Assembly (NCBI GenBank): GCA_002420085.1
Contig: DIHI01000116.1
Location: forward strand, 4,434 to 31,361
DNA from: Lysobacterales bacterium UBA5700
GTDB lineage: Bacteria; Pseudomonadota; Gammaproteobacteria; Xanthomonadales; Xanthomonadaceae
Direction: 5' to 3'
Length of the DNA stretch: 26,928 bases
This document shows positions 1 through 7,769 of the stretch, piece by piece. The notes under the pieces were generated by a model. That model was not told the origin of the DNA. It searched no databases and was given only the letters and a program-made list of their open reading frames with translations. Made by a program: the position numbers and the translations under genes. How positions within the stretch are numbered: position 1 is the stretch's first letter; the number at the start of each line of letters is the position of its first letter.

Positions 1-884
1 TTGAACATGTCGGTCATGTCATTGGTGCGCAGGCCGTCGGCTGCGGTGCCGGGGTTGTCGAACTCGACGTTCGGGGCTCGCCGAACCCGCCGCTGGCCTG
101 GATTGTAGACCCACGCCTGACGTGCCTGCTTGGCCTGATTCAGGGTTTCGTGAACCAACAACACCTGACCGGCCAGGCGCGCCGGCGAGGTCACTTCCTG
201 ATAGAAATAGACCAGGATGTTGTTGATGTTCTCGGTGGTATTGCCGGGCTTGTAGTACAGGCCGAGCAGTTCTTCTCTCAGGCCGACCATGTTGTAGGAA
301 CCGTTGGCCGTCACCGGGGCCTGGTTCGACCAGCGTGAGATGGCCGTGCCCTTGTACTTGAGCTTGTGGTTCCAGATCACTTCGTGCGGGTTGTCGGTGA
401 TCGGGAACGGGATGCCCTCGGCACAGTTCTCGACACCTTCGCCATTGGCGACCAGGGTGCAGGTGGTGGCATTGCGCTTGGTGTACTCGTAGGCCCGTTC
501 CGGGAACGATGCCGAACGCCGGGTCGGGTAGATGTGCATCTTGAAGGTGTTCGGATACTTCTCGAACATCGCCTTCTGACCGACCGTCAACTTGTCGGCG
601 TACTGCTTGTAGTTCTGGGCCGTGATGGTGAACTGGATCTGGTCACCACCGAACGGGTCCGGATGGAACATGCCGACCCGGTAGCCCGCCGGCGGCGCGG
701 TGATGCCACCGGTCCATTCGGGGATGGTGCCCTCGGCATTACCGGCCTTTTCGGCACCGACCGGGGTGAGGTCACGACCGAGGCGGGCAGCCTGTTCCGG
801 GCTGACCGCCGCCACCGAGGCGCCGGCGAAGAACACGGCCGCGCAAACGCCGACGGCCAGGGTGGTTTTGCTGATGCTGTTCAT
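1..884 (-). CDS. DUF1329 family protein, 5' part (3' end off window)
   Basis: The gene reads leftwards and is cut by the window edge: about 294 residues are visible, against roughly 450 for the usual family length. The start at 884 follows GGGAGG at 7-nt spacing. The N terminus is a Sec signal peptide (MNSISKTTLAVGVC, hydrophobic core, then VAA before VSPEQAARLG). The mature start carries the family hallmark LTPVGAEKAGN followed by GTIPEWTGG. DUF1329 proteins are exported, LolB-like in fold, and usually encoded next to a DUF1302 protein, as here (21 bp downstream of its stop). The family has been linked to envelope lipid or sterol handling, but no biochemical role can be read from this sequence. 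Probably periplasmic or outer-membrane associated. Confidence 0.9.
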   Translation of the reverse strand, partial: MNSISKTTLAVGVCAAVFFAGASVAAVSPEQAARLGRDLTPVGAEKAGNAEGTIPEWTGGITAPPAGYRVGMFHPDPFGGDQIQFTITAQNYKQYADKLTVGQKAMFEKYPNTFKMHIYPTRRSASFPERAYEYTKRNATTCTLVANGEGVENCAEGIPFPITDNPHEVIWNHKLKYKGTAISRWSNQAPVTANGSYNMVGLREELLGLYYKPGNTTENINNILVYFYQEVTSPARLAGQVLLVHETLNQAKQARQAWVYNPGQRRVRRAPNVEFDNPGTAADGLRTNDMTDMF

Positions 885-905
885 GAATGAGCCTCCCAGG
901 TGGCC

Positions 906-2825
906 TCAGAACGAGTAGCGGATGCTGAAGGACGCGAAATCGCGATCGCGAAGCGAATTGAGGCTGCCGGCCCCGAAGAAGTTGGTGTAGGACAGGTCGA
1001 CCACCCACTGATTGAGGTAGATGAACTCGGTGCCGAGCGTGACCGACTTGCGCTTCTCGATGAAGTTGCCGCCCGGACCTGGGCTGATGCCGTTGACATC
1101 GTGGTTGAACGCCAGCCGTGGTGCCACCGTCCAGGAACCGATCAGGCTGTTGTACTCGCCGCGAGCGGCGATCCGGTAGCCCCACGAGAACGAGGTCGGG
1201 AAGCCATTGGTCTGGGTGACCGGATTGCGGGCATCGCCGCTGACCAGGTCGGCGCCGCCGCCGGTGTTGGTGCCATCGCCCTGGAAGCGCAGCACATCCT
1301 GCGAAGGCAGATTCCAGAAGTTGGTGAACCCGACCTCACCGACCAGGGCAAGCTGATCGGCGCCCAGCACCTGCTGGAACAGCTTGGTGAAGGTGGTCTG
1401 CAACTGCGAGACTTCCTGACGGTCATAGCCTCGGATGAACTCACCCGGCGCGAACTGACCCAACTGACTCTTGAATTGCAGGAACGGCTGCGGGATGGCG
1501 GCATTCAACGGCGAGAGGCCGGCAAACAGCAGTTCGACGTCATCGACTTGGATGGGCAGGTTGTCGCGGTAGCTCAATTCACCCTGGAACGCCCAGCCGC
1601 CCGGCAGGGTGGTGTTCCAACTGAAGCCGAACAGGTTGATGTCCTCGGGGTATTCGACGATCACCTGGCCCGAACTGGCAGCGCTGTTGGTCACCGCCAT
1701 ACCCGAGAGCAGGGGCAGCCGGCTGTGATAGCGCAGGTAATAGAGGCCGAACTCGGTGTCGCCCAGTTCCGGCGAGAAATACTTCAGCGCCGCGCCGAAC
1801 TGACCGCTGTCCTTGGCGGTCCGGTTCAGGCCGCGCGGCAGGGCCGAGGAGCAGCCGAGCGCGACCAGATTGGCCGGCAGGCCGGTATCGCTCTGACCGA
1901 AGCCGCTCGGGCCACTGCGACAGACGCTGTTGAACAGATCAGGGTTGTTGACCGGCTGCGGCGTGGTGCCGAAACCGAGCATGGCGAAACGGCCGCCGTC
2001 ACCGGCAAAGTCGTTGGTCGAGAAGAACGTGCCGGGGGCATCGACGTCGATCTGCTCGAACTCGAACATGTACAGGGCTTCGAGTGACCAGTTCTCGTCG
2101 AAATTGAACGAGCCGTAGACCATGTCGATCGGCAGGAAGGCTTCCTTCAACTCGGCACCGGCCACACGCAGGGCGTTGACATCGACCGGGTTGATGACAT
2201 TGATGCCGCCCTGGATGAAGGTGCTCTCGCCCCAACTGACCACCTGCCGACCGAGACGGAGGGTGCCGGTGCCCTGCTCGCCGAAGGTGAAGTCGCGGAA
2301 CAGGAAGAAGTCGAGAACCTTGGCGTCCTGACCAACCTTGTCGCGGGCCTCGTCGCTCAGGACATCCTTGCCATTGTTCTCGAAGTCGTGGAACGCCGTG
2401 CCACGGACGAAGGCACCCCAGTCGCGCCACTTGAGCGACAGTTCGGACGTGATCTTGACGGCATTGGAGATGACGTCGCCGGCATCCCGGTAGTTGAGAT
2501 TGCCGTCATCGCCATTGGCCGAGAAGGTGCCGCGCGCGTTCAATTGCAGTTGCTGGGCTTCAGCGAACCGGCCCTGGGCGGTGAGTGCGGCGACCTGGAC
2601 CGCGAGGGTCGGGTCGAACTGCGACTTGGCGATCGCGCTGTCGGCGGCGTCCTGGGTGCGCAGCGACAGGCCGTAGCTGACCGTGGTGTCCCAACTGCCT
2701 TCCAACTCGCCATTGCTGAACTGGATCGCCTGCGCGGCTGGGGCAGTCAACAGGGCGGCGGCGATGGCCACCGCGATCGGGCTGCGCGCCACCCGCCGAC
2801 GAAGCATGCTGTGTTCGGTATTCAT
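906..2825 (-). CDS. DUF1302 family outer-membrane beta-barrel-like protein
   Basis: This encodes 639 residues. The ATG at 2825 was chosen because it opens a normal signal peptide (MNTEHSMLRRRVARS, hydrophobic stretch, AQA at 31-33, mature IQFSNGELEG). The upstream extension overlaps the lipase end and is not signal-like. GAGG lies about 9 nt upstream. The mature chain is rich in alternating polar/aromatic strands and ends in RYSF, a C-terminal Phe typical of BAM-assembled beta-barrels. Motifs seen include FSNGELEGSWDTTVSYG and LRLGRQVVSWGES. It sits between the lipase (22-bp gap) and DUF1329 (21-bp gap) in one operon. A role as a surface channel or scaffold for hydrophobic substrates is inference from the neighbours. 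Confidence 0.9.
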   Translation of the reverse strand: MNTEHSMLRRRVARSPIAVAIAAALLTAPAAQAIQFSNGELEGSWDTTVSYGLSLRTQDAADSAIAKSQFDPTLAVQVAALTAQGRFAEAQQLQLNARGTFSANGDDGNLNYRDAGDVISNAVKITSELSLKWRDWGAFVRGTAFHDFENNGKDVLSDEARDKVGQDAKVLDFFLFRDFTFGEQGTGTLRLGRQVVSWGESTFIQGGINVINPVDVNALRVAGAELKEAFLPIDMVYGSFNFDENWSLEALYMFEFEQIDVDAPGTFFSTNDFAGDGGRFAMLGFGTTPQPVNNPDLFNSVCRSGPSGFGQSDTGLPANLVALGCSSALPRGLNRTAKDSGQFGAALKYFSPELGDTEFGLYYLRYHSRLPLLSGMAVTNSAASSGQVIVEYPEDINLFGFSWNTTLPGGWAFQGELSYRDNLPIQVDDVELLFAGLSPLNAAIPQPFLQFKSQLGQFAPGEFIRGYDRQEVSQLQTTFTKLFQQVLGADQLALVGEVGFTNFWNLPSQDVLRFQGDGTNTGGGADLVSGDARNPVTQTNGFPTSFSWGYRIAARGEYNSLIGSWTVAPRLAFNHDVNGISPGPGGNFIEKRKSVTLGTEFIYLNQWVVDLSYTNFFGAGSLNSLRDRDFASFSIRYSF

Positions 2826-2847
2826 GTCATGGTCCTCGGGTCTGGCT

Positions 2848-5028
2848 TCACTGGGTACGGATGACGGACGGGTTGGCGACCTGGACCGCCTGACCACCAC
2901 TCAGCAGGAAGCTGACCATCTGGGTCTGCATTTCGACCGTGGCGGCCAGACCTTCAGGCGTTGCGGCGCTGGGTTGCAGCAGCGAACCATGACCGCCCTG
3001 GATGAAGCGGACCGCGCCACGCAGCGGGTTGCCGGCAGTCGAACCGGTCACGGTGGTCAGGCCATAGGCTCGGATCAGCGGCTCGGTGCCCGACAGCGGA
3101 GCACCCGGCACGGTGTTCGGGATGACCTGATCGGGCTGCGAGGTGCCGCCGCCGGTCAGGGCACCACCACCGACCACTTCGTGCAGCAGGATCGCCTTGC
3201 TGCCGGCGAAGGCGGCGATGTTGACCGGGTCGGCGGAATCGATGACGGTCTGGGCGATCAGGAAGAACTGATCGAACTGCGGGGTGCCGGGTTGCAGGCC
3301 AGCGGCGGCAGCGAGGCCGGCGCGGATGGCCGGGCCGAAGGTCGGCGAGCCGTTCAGCATCTGCGCGATGCCACCACCAGGAACCGACAGCACGGCACGA
3401 CCAATGGTCGGCTCGAAGGTCACGAAACTGCCACCGTTGATGGCGCCCAGCGACTGGCCGACGAAGCTGACCGCATTGGCGTCGAAAGTGACGTTGAGCG
3501 GCGGGAAGGCCAACGCCGGAATGCTCGCCTTGAGCGTGAACGGATCGACGATCGCCTGCCGGTTGTTGTCGCGCGAAGTGAGCAGCGAGGCGAGATTGAT
3601 GAAGTGGGCACCCGAGGCGTCGATGCTGCCGTCCGGACCTGGCGCGCCAGTCTGGTTGTTGACGAAATCGACATCGAAGGTGCGCTCACTGGCGACCGCT
3701 CCGATCGCCTGGGCCAGCGGACCACGCGCGTAGAACGGATTGGTGGTATCGGTGATGCCATGCAGCGGCTGGTCCATCGAGATCACCGCGAAGCCCTGCG
3801 AGGCGAGCGTGGCGGAGATCGCCAGGGCATCGGTGCGGTTGCGGGTGATGCCGTGGTAGTAGATCACCACCGGCCAGCCATTGGCCGGCCTGGTCCGACC
3901 GGAGGCGGCATTGGGCACGGTAACCAGCAGCGGCGCGGTGACCGTACCGGTGGCGACCGGGCGCGGGTTGAGGAAGGTCAGGTTGGTCGAGGGATTGTTC
4001 GGCCCGAGCAACTGGCCGCAGGACGGCACCTGGCCGCACGGCGCGCCCCGCCAGAACGTGTTGAGCGGCGCGGTCGGGTTCTGTGCCGTGGGTGCCGTGA
4101 GGAAGTACGGCAGTTCGATCGTGCCGAGGAAGATATCGGCGATCGGCGGCAGTTGCGGAATCGCCGCCTGGATGGTCAGTCCGGTTGGCCGCAGCACGAC
4201 AGTGCCGGGCTGGGTGGTGGCCCGCACCGTTTGCAGGGTCGGGCTGATGCTCTGGGTGGTCGCCACCCAGCTCAGCACGATGTTGTCGCGGGCGATGCCG
4301 GCAGCGGCGGCGGCGGCTTCCTGAGAATTGACCAGTTGCCGCAGCGGTTCCAGCGCCTGGGCCTGGGCGTTGCTGAGCAGCGGATCGGTGCTGACGCCAT
4401 TGGCGATCAGCGGGCTGGTGCGCTTGGTCAGGAAGTAGGTGGAATCGGGCGTGGCGATGTTGCCCTGAGCATCGGCGACGCCATTGGTGATGACCGCCAT
4501 GTAGGAGGTGATCTGCTTCAACGGCCGGGTGAAGACGATTGCCAGGGTTCGCTGGGTGGTGTCGGTCGGCGACAGGGCTGTCACGAACTCGGTGCCGGCA
4601 CCCAGTTCACGGACGATGCCGGTGACGCCACCACCCGGACCGGTGAGGGTCACCTCGAACAGGCGCACGCTCTGGCCGGGCACGATGGTGCTGGCAGCCG
4701 GCGGACGCGAGAAGGTCATCGACCAGGGCGCCACCGTGCTGAAGCCGTCAAGGGCATTGAGCGCCACCGCCGGGTCGCCGATGTTGTTCGGGTTGGCGAC
4801 CGGCACATTGATCGTGAGGTCGGTGGTGCCGCTGAAGAACAGGTTGCTCGGGAACGGGACGACCGCGTTGGCGGGATCGAAGCGTGCAGTGATGACGTTG
4901 GTCACCGGTCCGCCGCCGGGATTCTGGGCTGGCGGTGCGGGCACGGCCAGGTCGGTATTGGATGAGCCGCCACAGGCGGCGAGCAGCACAGCAGTCGCGG
5001 CCGCGACCAGATGATTCCGGGCCTTCAT
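2848..5028 (-). CDS. Lipoprotein lipase, Pla-1/cef (VolA-like) family
   Basis: A 726-residue protein with a lipoprotein signal: MKARNHLVAAATAVL then LAAC with the acylated Cys at 19, and a Gly/Ser/Pro-rich tether. Residues about 45-200 match the bacterial virulence-factor lipase N-terminal type (FDPANAVVPFPSNLFF). The alpha/beta-hydrolase core has an oxyanion-loop HG (392-393), nucleophile motif GQSLG with Ser526, probable acid Asp600 (IDSADPVN) and His680 (IQGGHGSL). Cys331 and Cys337 could form a disulfide. Family members hydrolyse lipids or lysophospholipids outside the cell or on its surface. It is first in the operon with DUF1302 and DUF1329. GGGGGAGA lies 6-7 nt before the ATG. Family assignment is strong; the natural substrate is unknown. 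Confidence 0.9.
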   Translation of the reverse strand: MKARNHLVAAATAVLLAACGGSSNTDLAVPAPPAQNPGGGPVTNVITARFDPANAVVPFPSNLFFSGTTDLTINVPVANPNNIGDPAVALNALDGFSTVAPWSMTFSRPPAASTIVPGQSVRLFEVTLTGPGGGVTGIVRELGAGTEFVTALSPTDTTQRTLAIVFTRPLKQITSYMAVITNGVADAQGNIATPDSTYFLTKRTSPLIANGVSTDPLLSNAQAQALEPLRQLVNSQEAAAAAAGIARDNIVLSWVATTQSISPTLQTVRATTQPGTVVLRPTGLTIQAAIPQLPPIADIFLGTIELPYFLTAPTAQNPTAPLNTFWRGAPCGQVPSCGQLLGPNNPSTNLTFLNPRPVATGTVTAPLLVTVPNAASGRTRPANGWPVVIYYHGITRNRTDALAISATLASQGFAVISMDQPLHGITDTTNPFYARGPLAQAIGAVASERTFDVDFVNNQTGAPGPDGSIDASGAHFINLASLLTSRDNNRQAIVDPFTLKASIPALAFPPLNVTFDANAVSFVGQSLGAINGGSFVTFEPTIGRAVLSVPGGGIAQMLNGSPTFGPAIRAGLAAAAGLQPGTPQFDQFFLIAQTVIDSADPVNIAAFAGSKAILLHEVVGGGALTGGGTSQPDQVIPNTVPGAPLSGTEPLIRAYGLTTVTGSTAGNPLRGAVRFIQGGHGSLLQPSAATPEGLAATVEMQTQMVSFLLSGGQAVQVANPSVIRTQ

Positions 5029-5055
5029 TTACGATCTCCCCCACGAGGTTGGGTT

Positions 5056-5100
5056 TAGAGTTGCCACTCTATCTTAGGTAGCCGCTTAACGGAAAGGCAA
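5056..5100 (-). promoter_or_regulatory. Candidate promoter and palindromic operator for the lipase-DUF1302-DUF1329 operon
   Basis: Reading leftwards, TTGCCT (5100-5095) and TAAGAT (5076-5071) are separated by 18 bp, a plausible sigma-70 promoter with a leader of about 35-40 nt to the ATG at 5028. The sequence TAGAGT-TGCC-ACTCTA (5056-5071) is a perfect inverted repeat with 6-bp arms. It touches the -10 element and covers the expected start site, where a repressor would act. No regulator gene is adjacent, so the cognate protein is unknown. Confidence 0.45.
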
Positions 5101-5212
5101 TACTTTCCGGTATGGACTTCGATGTTCGTCATGCTGCATGGCAGCAAGCGCCGCTGTCACAATTCGCCGAGAACTCCACCGAAATCGCCGCAGCGCAAGC
5201 CGTGGTGCAGGT

Positions 5213-6133
5213 TCAGCGGGTTGAGTCGGGGTCGGGCGGTTCGGGCCGGAACGGTCGCGGCGCCAGATCGAGCAGACGCCAGTCGCCATCGTCGAAGCAC
5301 AGATCCTGCCCGGTTCGGCGCAGTTGCGCGGCACGCGCGCGCCAATGCGCCGGTCCCAGCGCCAGGGTGGCGACCGCTGCGGCGGCCAGCGGCCGGACAA
5401 GGTCGAGCAGACCGGCACCGGGGACGGAAACCGCCAGGTGGCGGGCCACCATGCTGCGGTAATCGAGGGTTTCGCCACCCGGCAAAGTCAGGATGCGATG
5501 GGCCACGGCGGTGCGGTCCAGGCTGGTCAGCAAGGCCGCAGCCAGATCATCGGCATGAACCGGCTGTCGTCGTCCGCGCGCCCAGACCGGCATCGGCACA
5601 CGACCCAGTTTCTGCGCCAGCCGGGTCCAATGGGAGAGATTGCGATCCGGGCCGTTGCCATAGATCAGGGTCGCCCTGAGCAGGGTCGCGCTACCGCCAC
5701 TGCGACGTGCCTGGGCGATGACCATCTGCTCGGCGTCGAGCAGACGCTGGGCCAGGCGTCGCTCGCTCGGGTCATTCGAGGCCAGCTTGGTCTGCGCGCT
5801 GGTCGAGGACAGCGCCGCGATCCGCACCGGCCGCTGCGGTGGACAGCGACGCAGCCAATGGGCCAAGCCATCGAGTGGACCCGCACTGACGATCTCGCTG
5901 GCCGCCGGCAATTCCAGTGGCTGCTCCGCGTACAGGTCGAACGCCTGCCAGTCGCTGCCCGTCGGCAGACGATCCCGCCCGGTTCGCCCTGGGCACAGCG
6001 GCCGCCGACCGGCCGCGATCAGGCGGGCAAGCACGGCTCGACCGACGGCACCGGTGGCGCCGAACACGATCAGATCGTGTGCGTCGGACGGCTCGATTCG
6101 CGCGGCGCTGGCAGTGGGCATGATCGTGAGCAT
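5213..6133 (-). CDS. NAD(P)-binding SDR / epimerase-like protein
   Basis: About 306 residues. The Rossmann glycine motif GATGAVG (residues 25-31) follows a beta strand (DLIVF). Mid-protein SSTSAQTK, the later segment LIYGNGPDRNLSHW and the PVHADDLAAALL segment match extended or atypical short-chain dehydrogenases of the NAD-dependent epimerase type. I see no clear YxxxK catalytic pair, so it may be an atypical SDR with altered or absent catalysis. Two starts are possible, 6133 or 6121 (MPTASAARIE); neither has a good Shine-Dalgarno, and the candidate promoter lies so close that the message would be almost leaderless. It is divergent from the DASS transporter. Substrate not identifiable. Confidence 0.8.
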   Translation of the reverse strand: MLTIMPTASAARIEPSDAHDLIVFGATGAVGRAVLARLIAAGRRPLCPGRTGRDRLPTGSDWQAFDLYAEQPLELPAASEIVSAGPLDGLAHWLRRCPPQRPVRIAALSSTSAQTKLASNDPSERRLAQRLLDAEQMVIAQARRSGGSATLLRATLIYGNGPDRNLSHWTRLAQKLGRVPMPVWARGRRQPVHADDLAAALLTSLDRTAVAHRILTLPGGETLDYRSMVARHLAVSVPGAGLLDLVRPLAAAAVATLALGPAHWRARAAQLRRTGQDLCFDDGDWRLLDLAPRPFRPEPPDPDSTR

Positions 6134-6142
6134 GGTGGTCAG

Positions 6143-6171
6143 AGCATAGAGGCCCGCGTCGGCACTGTCGC
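6143..6171 (-). promoter_or_regulatory. Candidate promoter for the SDR gene
   Basis: Reading leftwards, GCGACA (6171-6166), 17 bp, TATGCT (6148-6143). Only 9 bases separate the -10 from the ATG at 6133, implying a leaderless or nearly leaderless transcript, or use of the second ATG at 6121. Confidence 0.35.
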
Positions 6172-6223
6172 GTCGGCAGCGCAGCGCTTGCATCCCGATC
6201 GCACTTCCCCGACCCTTGCCGAC

Positions 6224-7621
6224 ATGTCCGAAACCACCACACCGATCGCCAGCCGTGGGTTCTGGCGACGTCTGTCCGGCCCGCTGGCTGCGTTCGCCAT
6301 CGCAGTCTGGGCGCATCACGACGGCCTTGCCCCGGCCATCGGCATCACCCTCGCCATCACCACCTGGTGTGCGCTGTGGTGGCTGCTCGAAGCAGTTCCG
6401 CATGCGATCACTGCCCTGCTGCCACTGGCGCTGTTTCCGGTGCTCGGCGTGCTGGAACCCGAGCAGGTCGCCAATGCCTACGGCAATCCGCTGATCCTGC
6501 TGCTGGCCGGTGGCTTCATGCTGGCTGCGGCACTGGAGCGCAACGGCGCCCATCGCCGAATGGCACTGGCCATGGTTCGCTTGGTCGGCGGCGGCAGCGG
6601 TCGGCGACTGATCTGGGGCTTTGCCCTGGCGACCGGGCTGACCAGCATGTGGATCTCCAATACCGCGACCACCCTGATGATGCTTCCGGTAGCGATGGCG
6701 GTGCTGGAGCGCTATCCCGATCCGCGCCTGGCGGCCCCCTTGATCCTGGCGATCGCCTATTCGGCCAGCATCGGCGGCCTCGGCACGCCGATCGGCTCGC
6801 CACCCAATCTGGTGTTCATGCAGGTGTACGAACAGAGCACCGGGGCAGCGCTCGGCTTCATCGACTGGATGAGTTTCGGCATCCCGACGGTGGCACTGTT
6901 CCTGCCGGCTGCGGCGCTCTGGCTGGCGCGCGGACTGTCGGCGACACCGGCAGCCACCCTGCCCGACCTCGGGCCGTGGCACAGCGGTGAGCGCAGGGTG
7001 CTGACCGTATTCGCCCTGGTCGCACTGGCCTGGATGACCCGCAGTGAGCCATTCGGCGGCTGGAGCGCCTGGCTCGACCTGCCCGGCACCAACGATGCCA
7101 GCATCGCCCTGCTCGGAGTGGTGGCGATGGCCCTGGTACCGGACGGACGCGGCGGCCGACTGCTGGACTGGCAGACCGCTGAACGCATTCCATGGGGCGC
7201 ACTGATCCTGTTCGGCGGCGGCATCGCCATCGCCACCGCGTTCCAGACCTCCGGTCTATCGGAACTGGCAGCCGCGCACATGCAGGGGCTGTTCGATCTG
7301 CCCTTGCTGGTGCGGATCGCGCTGATCGCGGCCGCCGTCAGTCTGATGTCGGAGATCGCCAGCAATACCGCGACCGCCGTCCTGCTGATGCCGATTCTGG
7401 CTGCGGCCGGCACTGCGCTCGGCATCGACCCGGCCCTGCTGATGGTGCCGGCGGTGCTGTCGGCAAGTTGCAGCTTCATGCTGCCGGTCGCTACCGCACC
7501 CAATGCCATCGCGTTCGCCAGTGGACGGGTCGGCGCCATCGATATGCTCCGCCACGGCGCGGTGCTCAATCTGATCGGGGTGGTGGTGGTGACCCTGATT
7601 GCCTTCTGGTTCCTGCGCTGA
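6224..7621 (+). CDS. DASS/SLC13-family Na+-coupled carboxylate transporter
   Basis: 465 residues, strongly hydrophobic, with about 11-12 membrane segments including re-entrant hairpins. Both diagnostic Ser-Asn-Thr motifs are present: SNT at 145-147 (WISNTATTLMMLP) and SNT at 380-382 (EIASNTATAVLLMP). These form the substrate and Na+ sites in the VcINDY fold. GTPIGSPPN (187-195) and PVATAPN (421-427) are the companion hairpin motifs. The family imports di- and tricarboxylates such as succinate, malate or citrate, usually with Na+; the exact substrate cannot be read. It lies just upstream of the Mrp antiporter operon, which would supply a Na+ gradient; that link is inference. The ATG at 6224 is the first Met of the hydrophobic reading frame; no strong Shine-Dalgarno is seen. 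Confidence 0.93.
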   Translation: MSETTTPIASRGFWRRLSGPLAAFAIAVWAHHDGLAPAIGITLAITTWCALWWLLEAVPHAITALLPLALFPVLGVLEPEQVANAYGNPLILLLAGGFMLAAALERNGAHRRMALAMVRLVGGGSGRRLIWGFALATGLTSMWISNTATTLMMLPVAMAVLERYPDPRLAAPLILAIAYSASIGGLGTPIGSPPNLVFMQVYEQSTGAALGFIDWMSFGIPTVALFLPAAALWLARGLSATPAATLPDLGPWHSGERRVLTVFALVALAWMTRSEPFGGWSAWLDLPGTNDASIALLGVVAMALVPDGRGGRLLDWQTAERIPWGALILFGGGIAIATAFQTSGLSELAAAHMQGLFDLPLLVRIALIAAAVSLMSEIASNTATAVLLMPILAAAGTALGIDPALLMVPAVLSASCSFMLPVATAPNAIAFASGRVGAIDMLRHGAVLNLIGVVVVTLIAFWFLR

Positions 7622-7639
7622 TGATCCTGCCGGGTCGGT

Positions 7640-7668
7640 TCGACATGGCGCATTCACGTCGATACGCT
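7640..7668 (+). promoter_or_regulatory. Weak candidate promoter for the mrp operon
   Basis: TCGACA (7640-7645), 17 bp, TACGCT (7663-7668), within the 148-bp gap before mrpA. The -35 is good but the -10 is poor (an overlapping TAAGAT at 7668-7673 is an alternative). A leader of about 95 nt would follow. Confidence 0.25.
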
Positions 7669-7769
7669 AAGATGCCGCCGGTCGATGTCGCCCGAATGCC
7701 GCGCGTCGCCCGGCCCGGCTCGGACCCGATCTCGCTTCAACCCCCGTCAGCGCCCCCGTCAGGACACTC

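Noticed and set aside
2683..4965. 760-codon plus-strand open frame
   Set aside because: Antisense to the lipase, with Arg/Gly/Asp-rich low-complexity translation typical of GC-rich shadows.
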